In this document: one piece after another, positions 16,211-24,386 of the stretch
Layout: every line of letters starts with the position of its first letter
Numbering within the stretch: the stretch's first letter is position 1
Assembly (NCBI GenBank): GCA_018303405.1
Contig: JAGVYD010000017.1
Location: 1-64,000 of the forward strand
Source of the DNA: Candidatus Woesearchaeota archaeon
Lineage (GTDB): Archaea > Nanobdellota > Nanobdellia > Woesearchaeales > JABMPP01
Length of the DNA: 64,000 nt
Reading direction: 5' to 3'
Translations under genes and position numbers: made by a program
The notes under the pieces: model-generated
Told to the model about the DNA's origin: nothing
What the model saw: the letters and a program-made list of their open reading frames with translations, nothing else
Databases searched by the model: none

Positions 16211-16942
16211 CTAAGTCAGAAAAGTGCCCCACTTTGTCCTGTTGATTGTGGGCTCGGGCTCCTTGGGCCCGCCACCGTCTTTCTCGTCTGGCTGAGGCAA
16301 TGGAAAATGCCTGTGCAGGTACTCAAAGATTTTCTGCCCGAATGCATGCAGCTCCCTTGGGTCCAAATAGAGGGGATAGTCTGGGTCGATGACTGCGGGC
16401 TTTCGGCTCCATTGCGATATGGTTATTGAAAAATCAGAATAATAAATGCTGCGCATCCTCAAATCCGCGGCGTCTATATGGTAAGGCATCCCCATTGAGT
16501 CCAGCAGGCATTCGCCTTTCATCTTTTCCAGATCCATATGGAGATCAACTTTGTTGCCCTTCTCCGTTATTCCGGACAGCATCAGCTGTAACTTTTCGTC
16601 GATGGGCGAAGGCACATCCCCTCTGTTAAGTGTACGGTAAACCTTTGTAAAGCGGAAGAAAGCCGGCATTTCCTCCTTCACTGCCCTGTCTTTTATTTTT
16701 TCCACCATCGCATCATAGTCTAGGTGGGCCATCATGACAGCAGTATCAATCGAGCCAATAATCAGCTCCTTGTCGCTCCGTGGGGGCCATGAGTCTCTTT
16801 TTGCGAATCCAGCGCCTGCCAGCAGCGTTGTCCCTGCAGCATAGCCTGCCAGGAGAATGAGCCCGTTCCCTATGAATTTCCGCCTGCCATAGTCGGTAGA
16901 TTGCTGCTTCTGAGGCGTGATGTATCTCTGTTCTTCCCCCAT
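16211..16942 (-). CDS. Protein with a twin-arginine-like signal, unknown function
   Basis: The 243-residue protein has GRRKFIGNG at about residues 19-27, then a hydrophobic stretch (LILLAGYAAGTTLLAGAGFA). This is close to a Tat signal (S/T-R-R-x-F-L-K), though the consensus Ser/Thr is Gly. If exported by Tat it would be secreted folded, probably with a cofactor or membrane tether. The rest has no recognised domain. It includes YHIDAADLRMRSIYYSDFS, a proline-rich region and a short basic end. Confidence 0.55.
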   Translation of the reverse strand: MGEEQRYITPQKQQSTDYGRRKFIGNGLILLAGYAAGTTLLAGAGFAKRDSWPPRSDKELIIGSIDTAVMMAHLDYDAMVEKIKDRAVKEEMPAFFRFTKVYRTLNRGDVPSPIDEKLQLMLSGITEKGNKVDLHMDLEKMKGECLLDSMGMPYHIDAADLRMRSIYYSDFSITISQWSRKPAVIDPDYPLYLDPRELHAFGQKIFEYLHRHFPLPQPDEKDGGGPKEPEPTINRTKWGTFLT

Positions 16943-16980
16943 TGGTTTTAATCTGATGCATGTTGTTTATAAAGTTTTTA

Positions 16981-17142
16981 CCATCCTGGGCTTAGTAGAA
17001 AAGTTTACGTTTTGCCATCAATTCTGCGAGCATCTGGAAATAAGGCAGACAGCAGTTTTCGGAGTTCCAGGGAGAAAACTGCCCTCGCCGATGGCAAAAC
17101 CTGAGCCTTCAGGCGAAGTTTTCTACTAAGCTCCATCCTGGG
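16981..17142 (+). repeat. Nested-palindrome element, copy C, with 10-bp target-site duplication
   Basis: Three nested stems are perfect. The outer is CTTAGTAGAAAA/TTTTCTACTAAG (16991-17002 with 17119-17130). The middle is GTTTTGCCATC/GATGGCAAAAC (17009-17019 with 17090-17100). The inner is GCAGTTTTC/GAAAACTGC (17052-17060 with 17074-17082). Unpaired segments AATTCTGCGA and GGAGTTCCAGGG are shared with copy A. A GCC-TTCA-GGC mini-hairpin (17105-17114) lies inside the outer stem on the right. CCATCCTGGG flanks the element at 16981-16990 and 17133-17142. Confidence 0.75.
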
Positions 17143-17216
17143 GGAAGTCAACGTTCATTTTCAGTAACTTTATAAACAGTTTTTAGATTCTAAGAGCGGG
17201 CAAATAGTGTATTTAT

Positions 17217-17329
17217 GCCTCTGTAGCATAGATAGCTATCCTTTCTCTAGAGAAAGGATAGAACCCAAAGAGTCCTCCCCTTCGGGTCGAGGATTTGCTT
17301 TGCAAATCATAAACGCCTCTGTAGCATAG
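17217..17329 (+). repeat. Hairpin cluster between duplicated tRNA-Thr 5' ends
   Basis: The first 15 bases of the tRNA-Thr gene (GCCTCTGTAGCATAG) also occur at 17217-17231. Between the copies lie a 26-base perfect palindrome (CTATCCTTTCTCT at 17236-17248 with its complement to 17261), a TCCTC/GAGGA stem containing CCC-TTC-GGG (17273-17293), and a GATTTGC-TTT-GCAAATC hairpin (17292-17308). It may be an insertion into the tRNA gene that regenerated the 5' end, or a decayed tandem tRNA copy. Confidence 0.6.
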
Positions 17330-17404
17330 TAGCCATTGCGCGTCCTTGGTATTCAATTGAAGACAAATAGGACGAGGTCGAGGGTGCAACTCCCTCCAGA
17401 GGCT
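17315..17404 (+). tRNA. tRNA-Thr (anticodon GGU) with 17-base intron
   Basis: Acceptor GCCTCTG pairs perfectly with CAGAGGC (17397-17403), and the discriminator is U, as in archaeal tRNA-Thr. The anticodon stem is CGTCC/GGACG (17341-17345 with 17370-17374). The 24-base loop reads TTGGTA then 17 extra bases then A, giving anticodon GGT and an intron after position 37. T arm: GAGGG-TGCAACT-CCCTC. The elbow is unusual: the D loop lacks the GG pair (AGTAGCCAT) and position 55 of the T loop is G. A T9 run follows at 17414-17422. It could be functional with a non-standard elbow, or decaying. Confidence 0.75.
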
Positions 17405-17413
17405 TCATATCAA

Positions 17414-17422
17414 TTTTTTTTT
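17414..17422 (+). terminator. Oligo-T terminator after tRNA-Thr
   Basis: A T9 run begins 10 bases after the tRNA end, which is typical of archaeal intrinsic termination. No hairpin is needed. Confidence 0.5.
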
Positions 17423-17595
17423 AGGCATGGCGCCAGGACAATTCTTTTATAGCAAATCACTTTAATAATCGGAACTTTGTTCCTAACGAATAAGTGATTT
17501 GCTTATTAGGAAATAACCTTGCACTCATTTCAAAACATACAAACATTTGTCCGGATATCAAAAAAATTTAAATATATGGCAATGAAATTAATTCC

Positions 17596-18327
17596 ATGTC
17601 AGAAATCAAGACTGTTTTAATCAGTGGCGGCACAAGCGGCATGGGCAGGGCCTGTGTTTTTAAGTTTCTGGAAGCCGGGCATAATGTGGCTACATTTGCA
17701 AGGTCCGGGGACAGCTGCAAAGCACTGGAAAAAGAGCTTGGCGGAAAATTTCCGCAGGCCTCATACCTTGTCCTGCAGGGTGACGTGACTGATGAGGCTA
17801 GTGTGGCAATCATTGTCCAGAAAACTGTAAAGAAATTTGGCGCAATCGACATTCTTGTCAACAATGCAGGGCGGGGCCTGTTTGAGACTATTGACACCAT
17901 CAAGCCCGGGGATTATTTAAATCTTCTAAATGTCAACCTTATTGGCGTGGCCCTGCTAAGCAAGCACGCTGTTCAATCCATGAAAAAGAAAAAAACAGGG
18001 CACATCATAAACATCGCATCGATTTCAGGAAAGGAGTCCGGGCCAGGCCGTGAGTTTTACAGCGCATCCAAATATGGGGTAATGGGCTTCTCTGAAGGAT
18101 TGAGGAAAGAACTTAATGACTTTGAAATCAAGGTCACCACAATATGCCCCGGAATGGTCAAAACTGGCTTTTTCAGCCAGCATGAACTGCGGAGGAGAAA
18201 AACCGCAAACAAGGGCAAGCTTCCGCTTATGCTTCGGCCAGAGGAAATTGCCTCGGCAATATACTTCATTGCCTCTCAGCCAGGGCATGTCGCAATTACT
18301 GACATCACAATACTGCCATTTGGATGA
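17596..18327 (+). CDS. Short-chain dehydrogenase/reductase (SDR)
   Basis: The 243-residue classical SDR has the cofactor loop ISGGTSGMGRACV near residue 10, the NNAG motif (ILVNNAGRG), the catalytic Ser in IASISGKESG and Y-x-x-x-K in FYSASKYGVMGF. Late motifs ICPGMVKTGFF and RPEEIASAIYFIASQP are also present. The first loop and the absence of an acidic residue at the end of the second strand (FARSG) suggest NADP(H) preference; the substrate is unknown. A TATA-like AAAATTTAAATATA at about 17565-17578 gives a leaderless start. Confidence 0.9.
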   Translation: MSEIKTVLISGGTSGMGRACVFKFLEAGHNVATFARSGDSCKALEKELGGKFPQASYLVLQGDVTDEASVAIIVQKTVKKFGAIDILVNNAGRGLFETIDTIKPGDYLNLLNVNLIGVALLSKHAVQSMKKKKTGHIINIASISGKESGPGREFYSASKYGVMGFSEGLRKELNDFEIKVTTICPGMVKTGFFSQHELRRRKTANKGKLPLMLRPEEIASAIYFIASQPGHVAITDITILPFG

Positions 18328-18404
18328 CAGGCTGGGCATTTTTGAGTGCAGTCCATCATATGCCGCTCCATTTTAGACAAAATCCAAGCCCTTCATCTAC
18401 CAAA

Positions 18405-18413
18405 AAATATATA
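18405..18413 (+). promoter_or_regulatory. TATA box setting the start of the 18438 gene
   Basis: AAATATATA lies 25-33 bases before ATG 18438. This supports that start over the upstream TTG/ATG-like codons that overlap the SDR gene. Confidence 0.5.
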
Positions 18414-18437
18414 ATCCGCTTTAGAAACAATTGCTCC

Positions 18438-19817
18438 ATGGCTACAAATGCAGTGCAGCGAAGGGCTTTGCACATGAGGGCAGCAAAGCTTTTCAGGATT
18501 TATGATGTTCTCAGGGCGGAAAAGGCAAAATTGAACAGCATCGCAGCAAGGCTGCTGCCCCATGCAGAAGAGCTGGCCAATAGTGTTGACACCGGCGATA
18601 TAGCCTCCAGGCTCACCTTCCTGAATGTCAGTGCAGTTGAGCTCGAACTCCTTACAAATGCCATACAGCATGAAATTGCATTCTGGAAAATCGTCAAGGC
18701 AGATATCGATGCCCTTGTGCAGGACAGGAAACAGTTCAGTGGCCTGTCAGGCTCCGGCGCAGAGGCAAATGCGGGCATCCTGCGGACAGTGATGCTCAAC
18801 ATCGACAAGCTTCACAAGATGCTCAATGCATCGTTCAACAAGCCGCGCAACAACCTGCTCGCAATTCTTGAAAAACAGCTGATTGCTGCTGAACGGCATC
18901 GCTGGCAGGACTACCAGGAATACTACAGGCGTGAGCAAAACCTGTTCCGGGATTTCACCTTAATGCGGGATGATGTCGAGAAGCTCAAGGGGATTCTCCC
19001 AGACTATGCAGTCAAACTCTCAAGGCAGGCAATGGCAAAGCGCGCTGGCATGATTACCGGTGTAATGGTCGTTGTTCTGCTTGCCAACTCAATAATTGGC
19101 GGTTATTTCTCTAACAAAGGCATCTTCCCTGGCGATGATAAAGGCCAGGTTGTCCAGGTCATTCAGGGCGGTGAGAGAATCCACATCCCAAATAATCTGG
19201 ATATCGACAATCAGGCAACGCTGGTTGAAATTGGCGCAATCATGTCAGGGGTGAAGTTTGACTATGATTTCAAGGGGATAAAGGCAGTGGGCGATAGGGA
19301 TATCGAAATTGACAAAGGATATTTCGGCGACTATGAATACAAAACCGCGCACGCATCAGCAATTGACTCGGCGCATATCCCTGCCTTAATCAGAAAAATT
19401 GGCTCAGCAAAATTAATGGGCACTGAGGTTGACTGGCTTGGCAGCAAATTCAAGGGGATAATGGGCACTTATCAGGATGAAACGCTGAGGATATGGCATG
19501 ATGGCTGGAGAAGCTATTTTGTCGAGACATGGAAAGGCGGCAAAAAGGCATCATTCCTGGAGATTTTTGTCATCGGCGGGAAAGTGGGCATAGTCAAGCT
19601 TCTGAAAAATGATGGCTCCGGGTATTATGTGATCCGCGGCACAACAGCCAGGGCTTTGGAGCACAATGGCGGCGGCATGTACCGTGAGCGTGACCAGGGA
19701 TTGGGCAGCAAATGGAAAAGCCCCTTCATCCAGGGCATTGACACGGATTCAAACGGAAGCGACATCATAAGCCAGGCCGAGCATATTGTATCGATTTGCT
19801 CGAACCTCCTCAAATAA
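18438..19817 (+). CDS. Large membrane-anchored protein, unknown function
   Basis: The product is 459 residues from ATG 18438, chosen from the TATA position; a longer reading frame opens at 18324. The N-terminal 200 residues are helical and charged (coiled-coil-like, with LNSIAARLLPHAEELANSV and MLNIDKLHKMLNASF). A single transmembrane helix follows (MITGVMVVVLLANSIIGGYF). The C-terminal 240-residue domain (SGVKFDYDFKGIKAVGDRDIEI ... WHDGWRSYFVETWKGGKK) has no recognised fold. A cytoplasmic coiled coil with an external domain is the likely topology. No homologue is recognised. Confidence 0.6.
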   Translation: MATNAVQRRALHMRAAKLFRIYDVLRAEKAKLNSIAARLLPHAEELANSVDTGDIASRLTFLNVSAVELELLTNAIQHEIAFWKIVKADIDALVQDRKQFSGLSGSGAEANAGILRTVMLNIDKLHKMLNASFNKPRNNLLAILEKQLIAAERHRWQDYQEYYRREQNLFRDFTLMRDDVEKLKGILPDYAVKLSRQAMAKRAGMITGVMVVVLLANSIIGGYFSNKGIFPGDDKGQVVQVIQGGERIHIPNNLDIDNQATLVEIGAIMSGVKFDYDFKGIKAVGDRDIEIDKGYFGDYEYKTAHASAIDSAHIPALIRKIGSAKLMGTEVDWLGSKFKGIMGTYQDETLRIWHDGWRSYFVETWKGGKKASFLEIFVIGGKVGIVKLLKNDGSGYYVIRGTTARALEHNGGGMYRERDQGLGSKWKSPFIQGIDTDSNGSDIISQAEHIVSICSNLLK

Positions 19818-19820
19818 TTT

Positions 19821-20001
19821 CTATTCGCCGGCTTTGCTCGAAAAGTCAGTTTGGGCATCAATTTTGCGAAGCCCATTTCCAGAGGGATTATGCATTTTTC
19901 GGGGTTGCAGAGGAGAAAAATGCAATTCGAGAGAAGCTGCAATGCTGAGCGGATGCCCAAACCGGGCCGAAAGGCGGGTTTTCGGGCAAACCCTATTGGC
20001 C
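19821..20001 (+). repeat. Nested-palindrome element, copy A, with imperfect target-site duplication
   Basis: Outer stem TTTGCTCGAAAA with TTTTCGGGCAAA (19833-19844 with 19979-19990; the single non-Watson-Crick position is G-U in plus-strand RNA). Middle stem GTTTGGGCATC/GATGCCCAAAC (19849-19859 with 19952-19962). Inner stem TGCATTTTTC/GAAAAATGCA (19891-19900 with 19915-19924). The unpaired AATTTTGCGA and GGGGTTGCAGAG segments match copy C. A GCC-GAAA-GGC mini-hairpin lies at 19966-19975. CTATTCGCC (19821-19829) and CTATTGGCC (19993-20001) flank it. Confidence 0.75.
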
Positions 20002-20052
20002 TCGCATCACCAAGCGAAAATTTAATTTACTTTAAAATACAAATCCCTGCTC

Positions 20053-20739
20053 ATGGAGGAGACCGTGCCCAAAGCTGATGGCCTGCAGAGAAAAAAAAGG
20101 CGCAAATCAGTAATTGCCTCTGCTGCACTTGCATTGATGCTCTATATCATCATCTTTGTGATGAAATTTCCTTACAAGACAATCTCCACCCCTGTTTTTG
20201 ACAACCAATCTTACATTGAATCGAAGCAGCAGGAGGAAGAATGCATCACCCGGCCATACAGGTTTGAGGACGCCTTTATCACAAATTCGCCATGGAAGAA
20301 AAACGGAACCAGCCTAACGCCAACGCTGATGCTGAAAAACCTCGAGGGCACAGCAGGAAAATTCACAGTGCAGATTGCCTTTTTCAATAGGGATACTTAC
20401 CCGTGGAGTTCGGTAAATGGAGGGAACCCCAATGCAAAAGTGGAAAAGGCTGACATCTACAGCGGCAAAGTCGAAGTCACAATCCCAGCTGGTGTTATAG
20501 AGGAAATTGAAATCATGACAGATATGCATAATGACACTGACAATTTCTGGGCAGAGGACATTATTACCCCTCCTTACCTGACTGAGTGCCTATCTACCAC
20601 TCATTACATCAACCAGACAAGGGCACAAAAAGTGCAAACCTCATGGGCAAAAACAAGAATCAGGGCAACAATCTGGCAGATGGCAACAGGAACTTATGAG
20701 GAGCCAGGAATTGATGAATTTACTTATTTGCAGACCTGA
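20053..20739 (+). CDS. Single-pass membrane protein, unknown function
   Basis: The 228-residue protein has a short basic N-terminus (LQRKKRRKS) and one transmembrane helix at about 19-38 (VIASAALALMLYIIIFVM). An external beta-rich domain of about 185 residues follows (LTPTLMLKNLEGTAGKFTVQIAFFNRD ... YSGKVEVTIPAGVIEEIEI), in which the pattern of strands and the phrase on filling out a missing force resemble Ig-like or FxLYD-type domains. Two cysteines (ECITRP and TECLSTT) could form a disulfide. It lies just after palindromic element copy A. Confidence 0.55.
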   Translation: MEETVPKADGLQRKKRRKSVIASAALALMLYIIIFVMKFPYKTISTPVFDNQSYIESKQQEEECITRPYRFEDAFITNSPWKKNGTSLTPTLMLKNLEGTAGKFTVQIAFFNRDTYPWSSVNGGNPNAKVEKADIYSGKVEVTIPAGVIEEIEIMTDMHNDTDNFWAEDIITPPYLTECLSTTHYINQTRAQKVQTSWAKTRIRATIWQMATGTYEEPGIDEFTYLQT

Positions 20740-20742
20740 TGA

Positions 20743-21342
20743 CTATCCAAACATCCCTTTCCTTATCATGTCATTCAATGGCTTTCTCTGGCTCGGTATC
20801 TCCCTGACCCTGTCCTTTTCCTCAAGCATGTCCTTACTGCCTTTTTTTCCGATAACAATCATGCATTCTATATTGTAAACGTCAGGAATATTCAGCTCCG
20901 ACATGGCCCTGTCCCTGTCAAAGCCGCCGATTGGATGCGCAATAAAGCCCCTTCTTGTCCCCTCAAGCAGAAGATTCTCACTCGCGAGGCCTGTGTCAAA
21001 GCTGTGGGTCCTGATGGGTTTCTCACCATTGTCCGAAATCTTCCTCGACAGCACAATTACGAGCACAGCAGCCCTTTTTGCCCATCGTTGGTTTCCCTCA
21101 CTCAACAACCCGAAATAAATTGGCCACTCACCTGAATTATTTTTTGCATAAAGAAATAGCCATTCCTGGTTGTTTGAAGAGGAAGGGGCCCATCTCGCTG
21201 CCTCAAATAGGGGCATGAGATCATCATCTGTCATTTCCTCGCCGCTCAGTGCCCTTGAAGACCACCTATTCAGGATAATCGGGTGTATCTCATAGCCTGG
21301 TTTTCTGTTTTCCCTGACTTCATCACTCAGCGCATCTTTCAT
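20743..21342 (-). CDS. Nitroreductase-family FMN-dependent oxidoreductase
   Basis: The 199-residue protein has the nitroreductase start (ILNRWSSRALSGEEMTDDDL), the flavin-binding stretch FEAARWAPSSSNNQEW, the central helix SFDTGLASENLLLEGTRRGF and the C-terminal SQRKPLNDM. Such enzymes use FMN and NAD(P)H to reduce quinones, nitro compounds or enones. A second family member is encoded at 50487-51164. The rib operon and ribL in the window would supply its flavin. Confidence 0.85.
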   Translation of the reverse strand: MKDALSDEVRENRKPGYEIHPIILNRWSSRALSGEEMTDDDLMPLFEAARWAPSSSNNQEWLFLYAKNNSGEWPIYFGLLSEGNQRWAKRAAVLVIVLSRKISDNGEKPIRTHSFDTGLASENLLLEGTRRGFIAHPIGGFDRDRAMSELNIPDVYNIECMIVIGKKGSKDMLEEKDRVREIPSQRKPLNDMIRKGMFG

Positions 21343-21438
21343 TTTGCCAATGGAAATCGCGGCAAGCTAACTATATTAACCTATCCTTTGGCTATTATAC
21401 ACTTATTTGTATTGCGCATGTTTCCAGAAATCCTATAA

Positions 21439-21846
21439 TCACACAGCCTTTATCCTGACATTCAGCCGTGCGCCTTTTTTCAGGTTTTCTATTAATCTCC
21501 TGTTTATCATTGCAGCAGGCTTGTCGCACCTTATCCCGAATGTCCTTTCTGAGGAAAATTCTCCTATCCTCATCACAATCTCATCCCTGTGGCCAAATTT
21601 TGCGTTTATCCTGCCGTGCACAGAATCTCTTGCATCCCCTGCTTCCAGATTCATCTCAAAATTCCCGGAATTCCTGGCAATGTCAGCCAGGTCACCAGCG
21701 TTAAAGTCGCAGCCAACTCCAAGTATGCAGTCCCCTTTCACAGAAAGCTCGGTGTCTTTTGTAAATTCAAGGGAATTCCCGTGGGTCGCCAGTACATTGG
21801 CATGGCCGCTGCAGGCAAAGCTTATCTCCTTTGGCATTTTCCGCAT
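21439..21846 (-). CDS. DUF371-family protein
   Basis: The 135-residue product has the DUF371 hallmark near its start (ISFACSGHANVLATHGNSLEFTKD) and the block GDCILGVGCDFNAGDLA, ending in a basic strand (KKGARLNVRIKAV). DUF371 occurs in archaea and eukaryotes; its biochemical role is not established to my knowledge. It overlaps the small upstream coiled-coil gene by one base and lies in a run elp3 - small gene - DUF371 on the same strand, which hints at a link with translation or tRNA modification. Confidence 0.8.
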   Translation of the reverse strand: MRKMPKEISFACSGHANVLATHGNSLEFTKDTELSVKGDCILGVGCDFNAGDLADIARNSGNFEMNLEAGDARDSVHGRINAKFGHRDEIVMRIGEFSSERTFGIRCDKPAAMINRRLIENLKKGARLNVRIKAV

Positions 21847-22055
21847 TATTTCTTCATCTTGCCTTCCAAGGATTTGCCTGTTGCCTGGGTTGTCTTTATT
21901 TCAACGCCCAGATCCTTGAGGCCTTTGAGGTGCATTCTCATTAGCTGCTCAACTATGTTGAGAATCTTTAACATCTCTTCCCTTTCCTTGGCCAGGGTTG
22001 ACAATGCGCCCTTGTGAAATCCAATCTGCTCGTCCGTGTTTGTTTTTCCAGTCAT
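21846..22055 (-). CDS. Small helical protein between elp3 and DUF371
   Basis: The 69-residue protein is predicted to be mostly one long amphipathic helix (LSTLAKEREEMLKILNIVEQLMRM), with a flexible polar tail rich in Thr/Lys/Gln. The stop overlaps the DUF371 start, so the two are translationally coupled. No known domain. Confidence 0.6.
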   Translation of the reverse strand: MTGKTNTDEQIGFHKGALSTLAKEREEMLKILNIVEQLMRMHLKGLKDLGVEIKTTQATGKSLEGKMKK

Positions 22056-22086
22056 TTTTTCACCTCAAACTGCAATCAAAATCCTC

Positions 22087-23952
22087 TCATATTAATTTCT
22101 TTGCCATGTAGGGGCCTTCCCTTTCATAGCCAAGCCTTTTGTAATACTCCCTGACGCCGACTCCGGAAATTACCAGCATTTTCTTGCCGTCATAATCCTC
22201 AGCTGCCAGCCTTTCGGCTTCGGCAAGGAGGGACTTTCCAATGCCCCTGTGCTGTGCAGCTGCCTTGTCTTTTTTCTGAAGGTTAACAGCCGGGCCGTAC
22301 ACATGCAATTCCCTGATGCCAAGCGTGTTCCCGTCAATTTCCGGCCGGTGCGGCATGCCTGGCTTTCTCATCCTGGCAAAGCCAATCAACAGGTCATTTT
22401 TTGTGTCTTCGCATGAAATGAACAACTCTTTTCCACCAGAAGAATCATATTCCTGTTTTTTTATTTCGACATTGTCCCAGCTGATTTCCTTGCTCCTCGG
22501 CTCCCTGCATCTTGCGCACCTGCATTTGACATTTTTTTCTTCCATTTTCCGTTCAACATACTGCCTTAAATTCGTCCGGTCAACCCCTGATTCAGTCATG
22601 AAAGTCGGGATATCCCTCTGCACCCTCATTATCCTTAGCCATTCTGGCACATCCCTTTTGAACTCTGCAATTATCTCAGCGCTTTGCTCCGTTGTCGGGG
22701 GCAGGTACTCACCTTTTTTCCATTGCTCAAACAATGGTGTCCCTCTCATAACCATGCAGGGGTATATCTTGATTGCATCAGGCATGAAGTCAGGGTTTTT
22801 CACAATCTGCCCGAGCGACTCCAAATCCTGCTCAAGGGTTACGCCAGGCAATCCCGGCATCATGTGGTATCCAACCTTCAGGAAGCTGTCCTTCAGCTTG
22901 CGCGTTGCACTGATGCTGTCCTCGACAGTGTGCATCCTTTTAATCCGGTCGAGCACCTCACTGTAGACTGTCTGGACGCCAATCTCCACTCTTGTGGCGC
23001 CAAGCTTGAGCATCATGTCAATCTGCGGCTCATTGGCCCAGTCAGGCCTGGTCTCGAAGCATAATGCCACCAGGCGCATCTTGGCCTTTTCATTTCTCAG
23101 CTGCTCTGATTCCAGGCCAACATCAGCAGGGCTGTTTTTCAGCAGAAGCAATTGCTCCTGTATTGCAGTTGTCCTGTTTTCATCTGCAAGATTGCCAGGC
23201 AGCTTGAAGAACTCATTGAATTTTTCTAAATCCATGTACTCATTGCCCGGCCCTTCAAAAAACTTGTCTGACAGGTCATTCAGGGCTTTATAGCTGTACT
23301 TGATAAATTCCTCCTGGTAGCCTATTGGAAAGCTGGTATAGGTCCCTCCCATGATTATCATTTCGATTTTATCAGGGACCTTGTTCATTGCAAGGTACTG
23401 CTCAACCCTGTTTGATGTCTGGAGATACGGATCATAGCTGTTCCTGATTGCGCGCCTGGTTGCCGGCTCTTTCCCGGTGTATGCCTGCGGAACGCTGCCA
23501 AAAACACTGCCTGGCCCGCCCGGGCAGTAAGAGCATTTCCCGTGCCTGCATGCTATCGGCCTTGGCATAATCGCAATAGTTGCCACGCCGGAAATTGTCC
23601 TTGTTGGCTTTATTGTCAGGAGTTCCTTGAGCTCCTGCCGCTCATCATTTGTCGCAAAGGACGCAATGTCAATATTCCGCGGGATGCTTTTCAATCCTGC
23701 CCTCTTTACAAGGGACATCTTAATCCTGTTGAATCCTGCCTGGTCTGCAACATTCTGCTGCCTGACTTCGTCTATGATTTTCCTGCAGATTTCCCCGTAC
23801 GCTGCCCGGCCCGGCAGTTCATTTTTTGCCATGGCATCCATATGCTCTGGAAACCACGTGCCTATAAAAAAATATCCTTTCCAATCAGGGCGGCACATAA
23901 CCCTCGGCACATAACCCGCAATTATTTTGCCAATCTTTTTATACTCCGGCAT
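22087..23952 (-). CDS. elp3: Elp3 tRNA U34 carboxymethyl/acetyl-transferase
   Basis: The 621-residue protein has a radical-SAM domain with the cluster motif CRHGKCSYCPGG at about residues 135-147 and the conserved GSVPQAYTGKEPATRRA. Later come FPIGYQEEF, VEIGVQTVYSEVLDRIKRMH and KVGYHMMPGLPG. A zinc-type Cys cluster (CRCARCREPR) and a C-terminal GNAT domain (KAAAQHRGIGKSLLAEAERLA, ISGVGVREYYKRLGYE) complete it. Elp3 modifies wobble uridine 34 using acetyl-CoA. It is slightly longer than many archaeal homologues. It is divergently arranged with the response-regulator gene, 23 bases apart. Confidence 0.93.
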   Translation of the reverse strand: MPEYKKIGKIIAGYVPRVMCRPDWKGYFFIGTWFPEHMDAMAKNELPGRAAYGEICRKIIDEVRQQNVADQAGFNRIKMSLVKRAGLKSIPRNIDIASFATNDERQELKELLTIKPTRTISGVATIAIMPRPIACRHGKCSYCPGGPGSVFGSVPQAYTGKEPATRRAIRNSYDPYLQTSNRVEQYLAMNKVPDKIEMIIMGGTYTSFPIGYQEEFIKYSYKALNDLSDKFFEGPGNEYMDLEKFNEFFKLPGNLADENRTTAIQEQLLLLKNSPADVGLESEQLRNEKAKMRLVALCFETRPDWANEPQIDMMLKLGATRVEIGVQTVYSEVLDRIKRMHTVEDSISATRKLKDSFLKVGYHMMPGLPGVTLEQDLESLGQIVKNPDFMPDAIKIYPCMVMRGTPLFEQWKKGEYLPPTTEQSAEIIAEFKRDVPEWLRIMRVQRDIPTFMTESGVDRTNLRQYVERKMEEKNVKCRCARCREPRSKEISWDNVEIKKQEYDSSGGKELFISCEDTKNDLLIGFARMRKPGMPHRPEIDGNTLGIRELHVYGPAVNLQKKDKAAAQHRGIGKSLLAEAERLAAEDYDGKKMLVISGVGVREYYKRLGYEREGPYMAKKLI

Positions 23953-23975
23953 GGTCAGGGAGTTGAGGTGGGATT

Positions 23976-24341
23976 ATGCCAAAAAGGGTCTTGATAATTG
24001 AGGATGAACCGAACATTGCAGAGGCTGAAAGGCTTGTGCTGGAGTCAGACTATGAAGTGCACGTTGCTCCGGACGGGGATATGGGTCTGGAAATGGCCAA
24101 GAAGCTCCAGCCTGACTTGATTGTCCTCGACCTTATGCTGCCAAACCGCGGCGGGTATGATGTCAGCTTTAACATCCGGCAGCACAACAAGCTGAAGGAT
24201 ACAAAAATCATCATGGTCACAGCCCTTAATCAGCCTATTGACAGGAAGAAAGGCGAGATGGTTGGCACGGACATCTACATGACCAAGCCATTTGAGCCTG
24301 ACGACTTGATGAACAATGTGAAAAGGCTTCTCCGTGACTGA
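23976..24341 (+). CDS. Single-domain response regulator (CheY-like receiver)
   Basis: The 121-residue receiver has the acidic pocket IIEDEPN (residues 7-13), the phosphoryl-accepting Asp in LIVLDLMLP, the switch Thr in VTALN and Lys in MTKPFEP. No output domain follows, so it likely acts by protein-protein contact. It is 45 bases upstream of a histidine kinase gene and is its probable partner. Two-component systems are uncommon in DPANN archaea. Confidence 0.9.
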   Translation: MPKRVLIIEDEPNIAEAERLVLESDYEVHVAPDGDMGLEMAKKLQPDLIVLDLMLPNRGGYDVSFNIRQHNKLKDTKIIMVTALNQPIDRKKGEMVGTDIYMTKPFEPDDLMNNVKRLLRD

Positions 24342-24386
24342 TAACTGCGGCAGGAGAAATATTTTTATCACAGGGGATTGATTACA

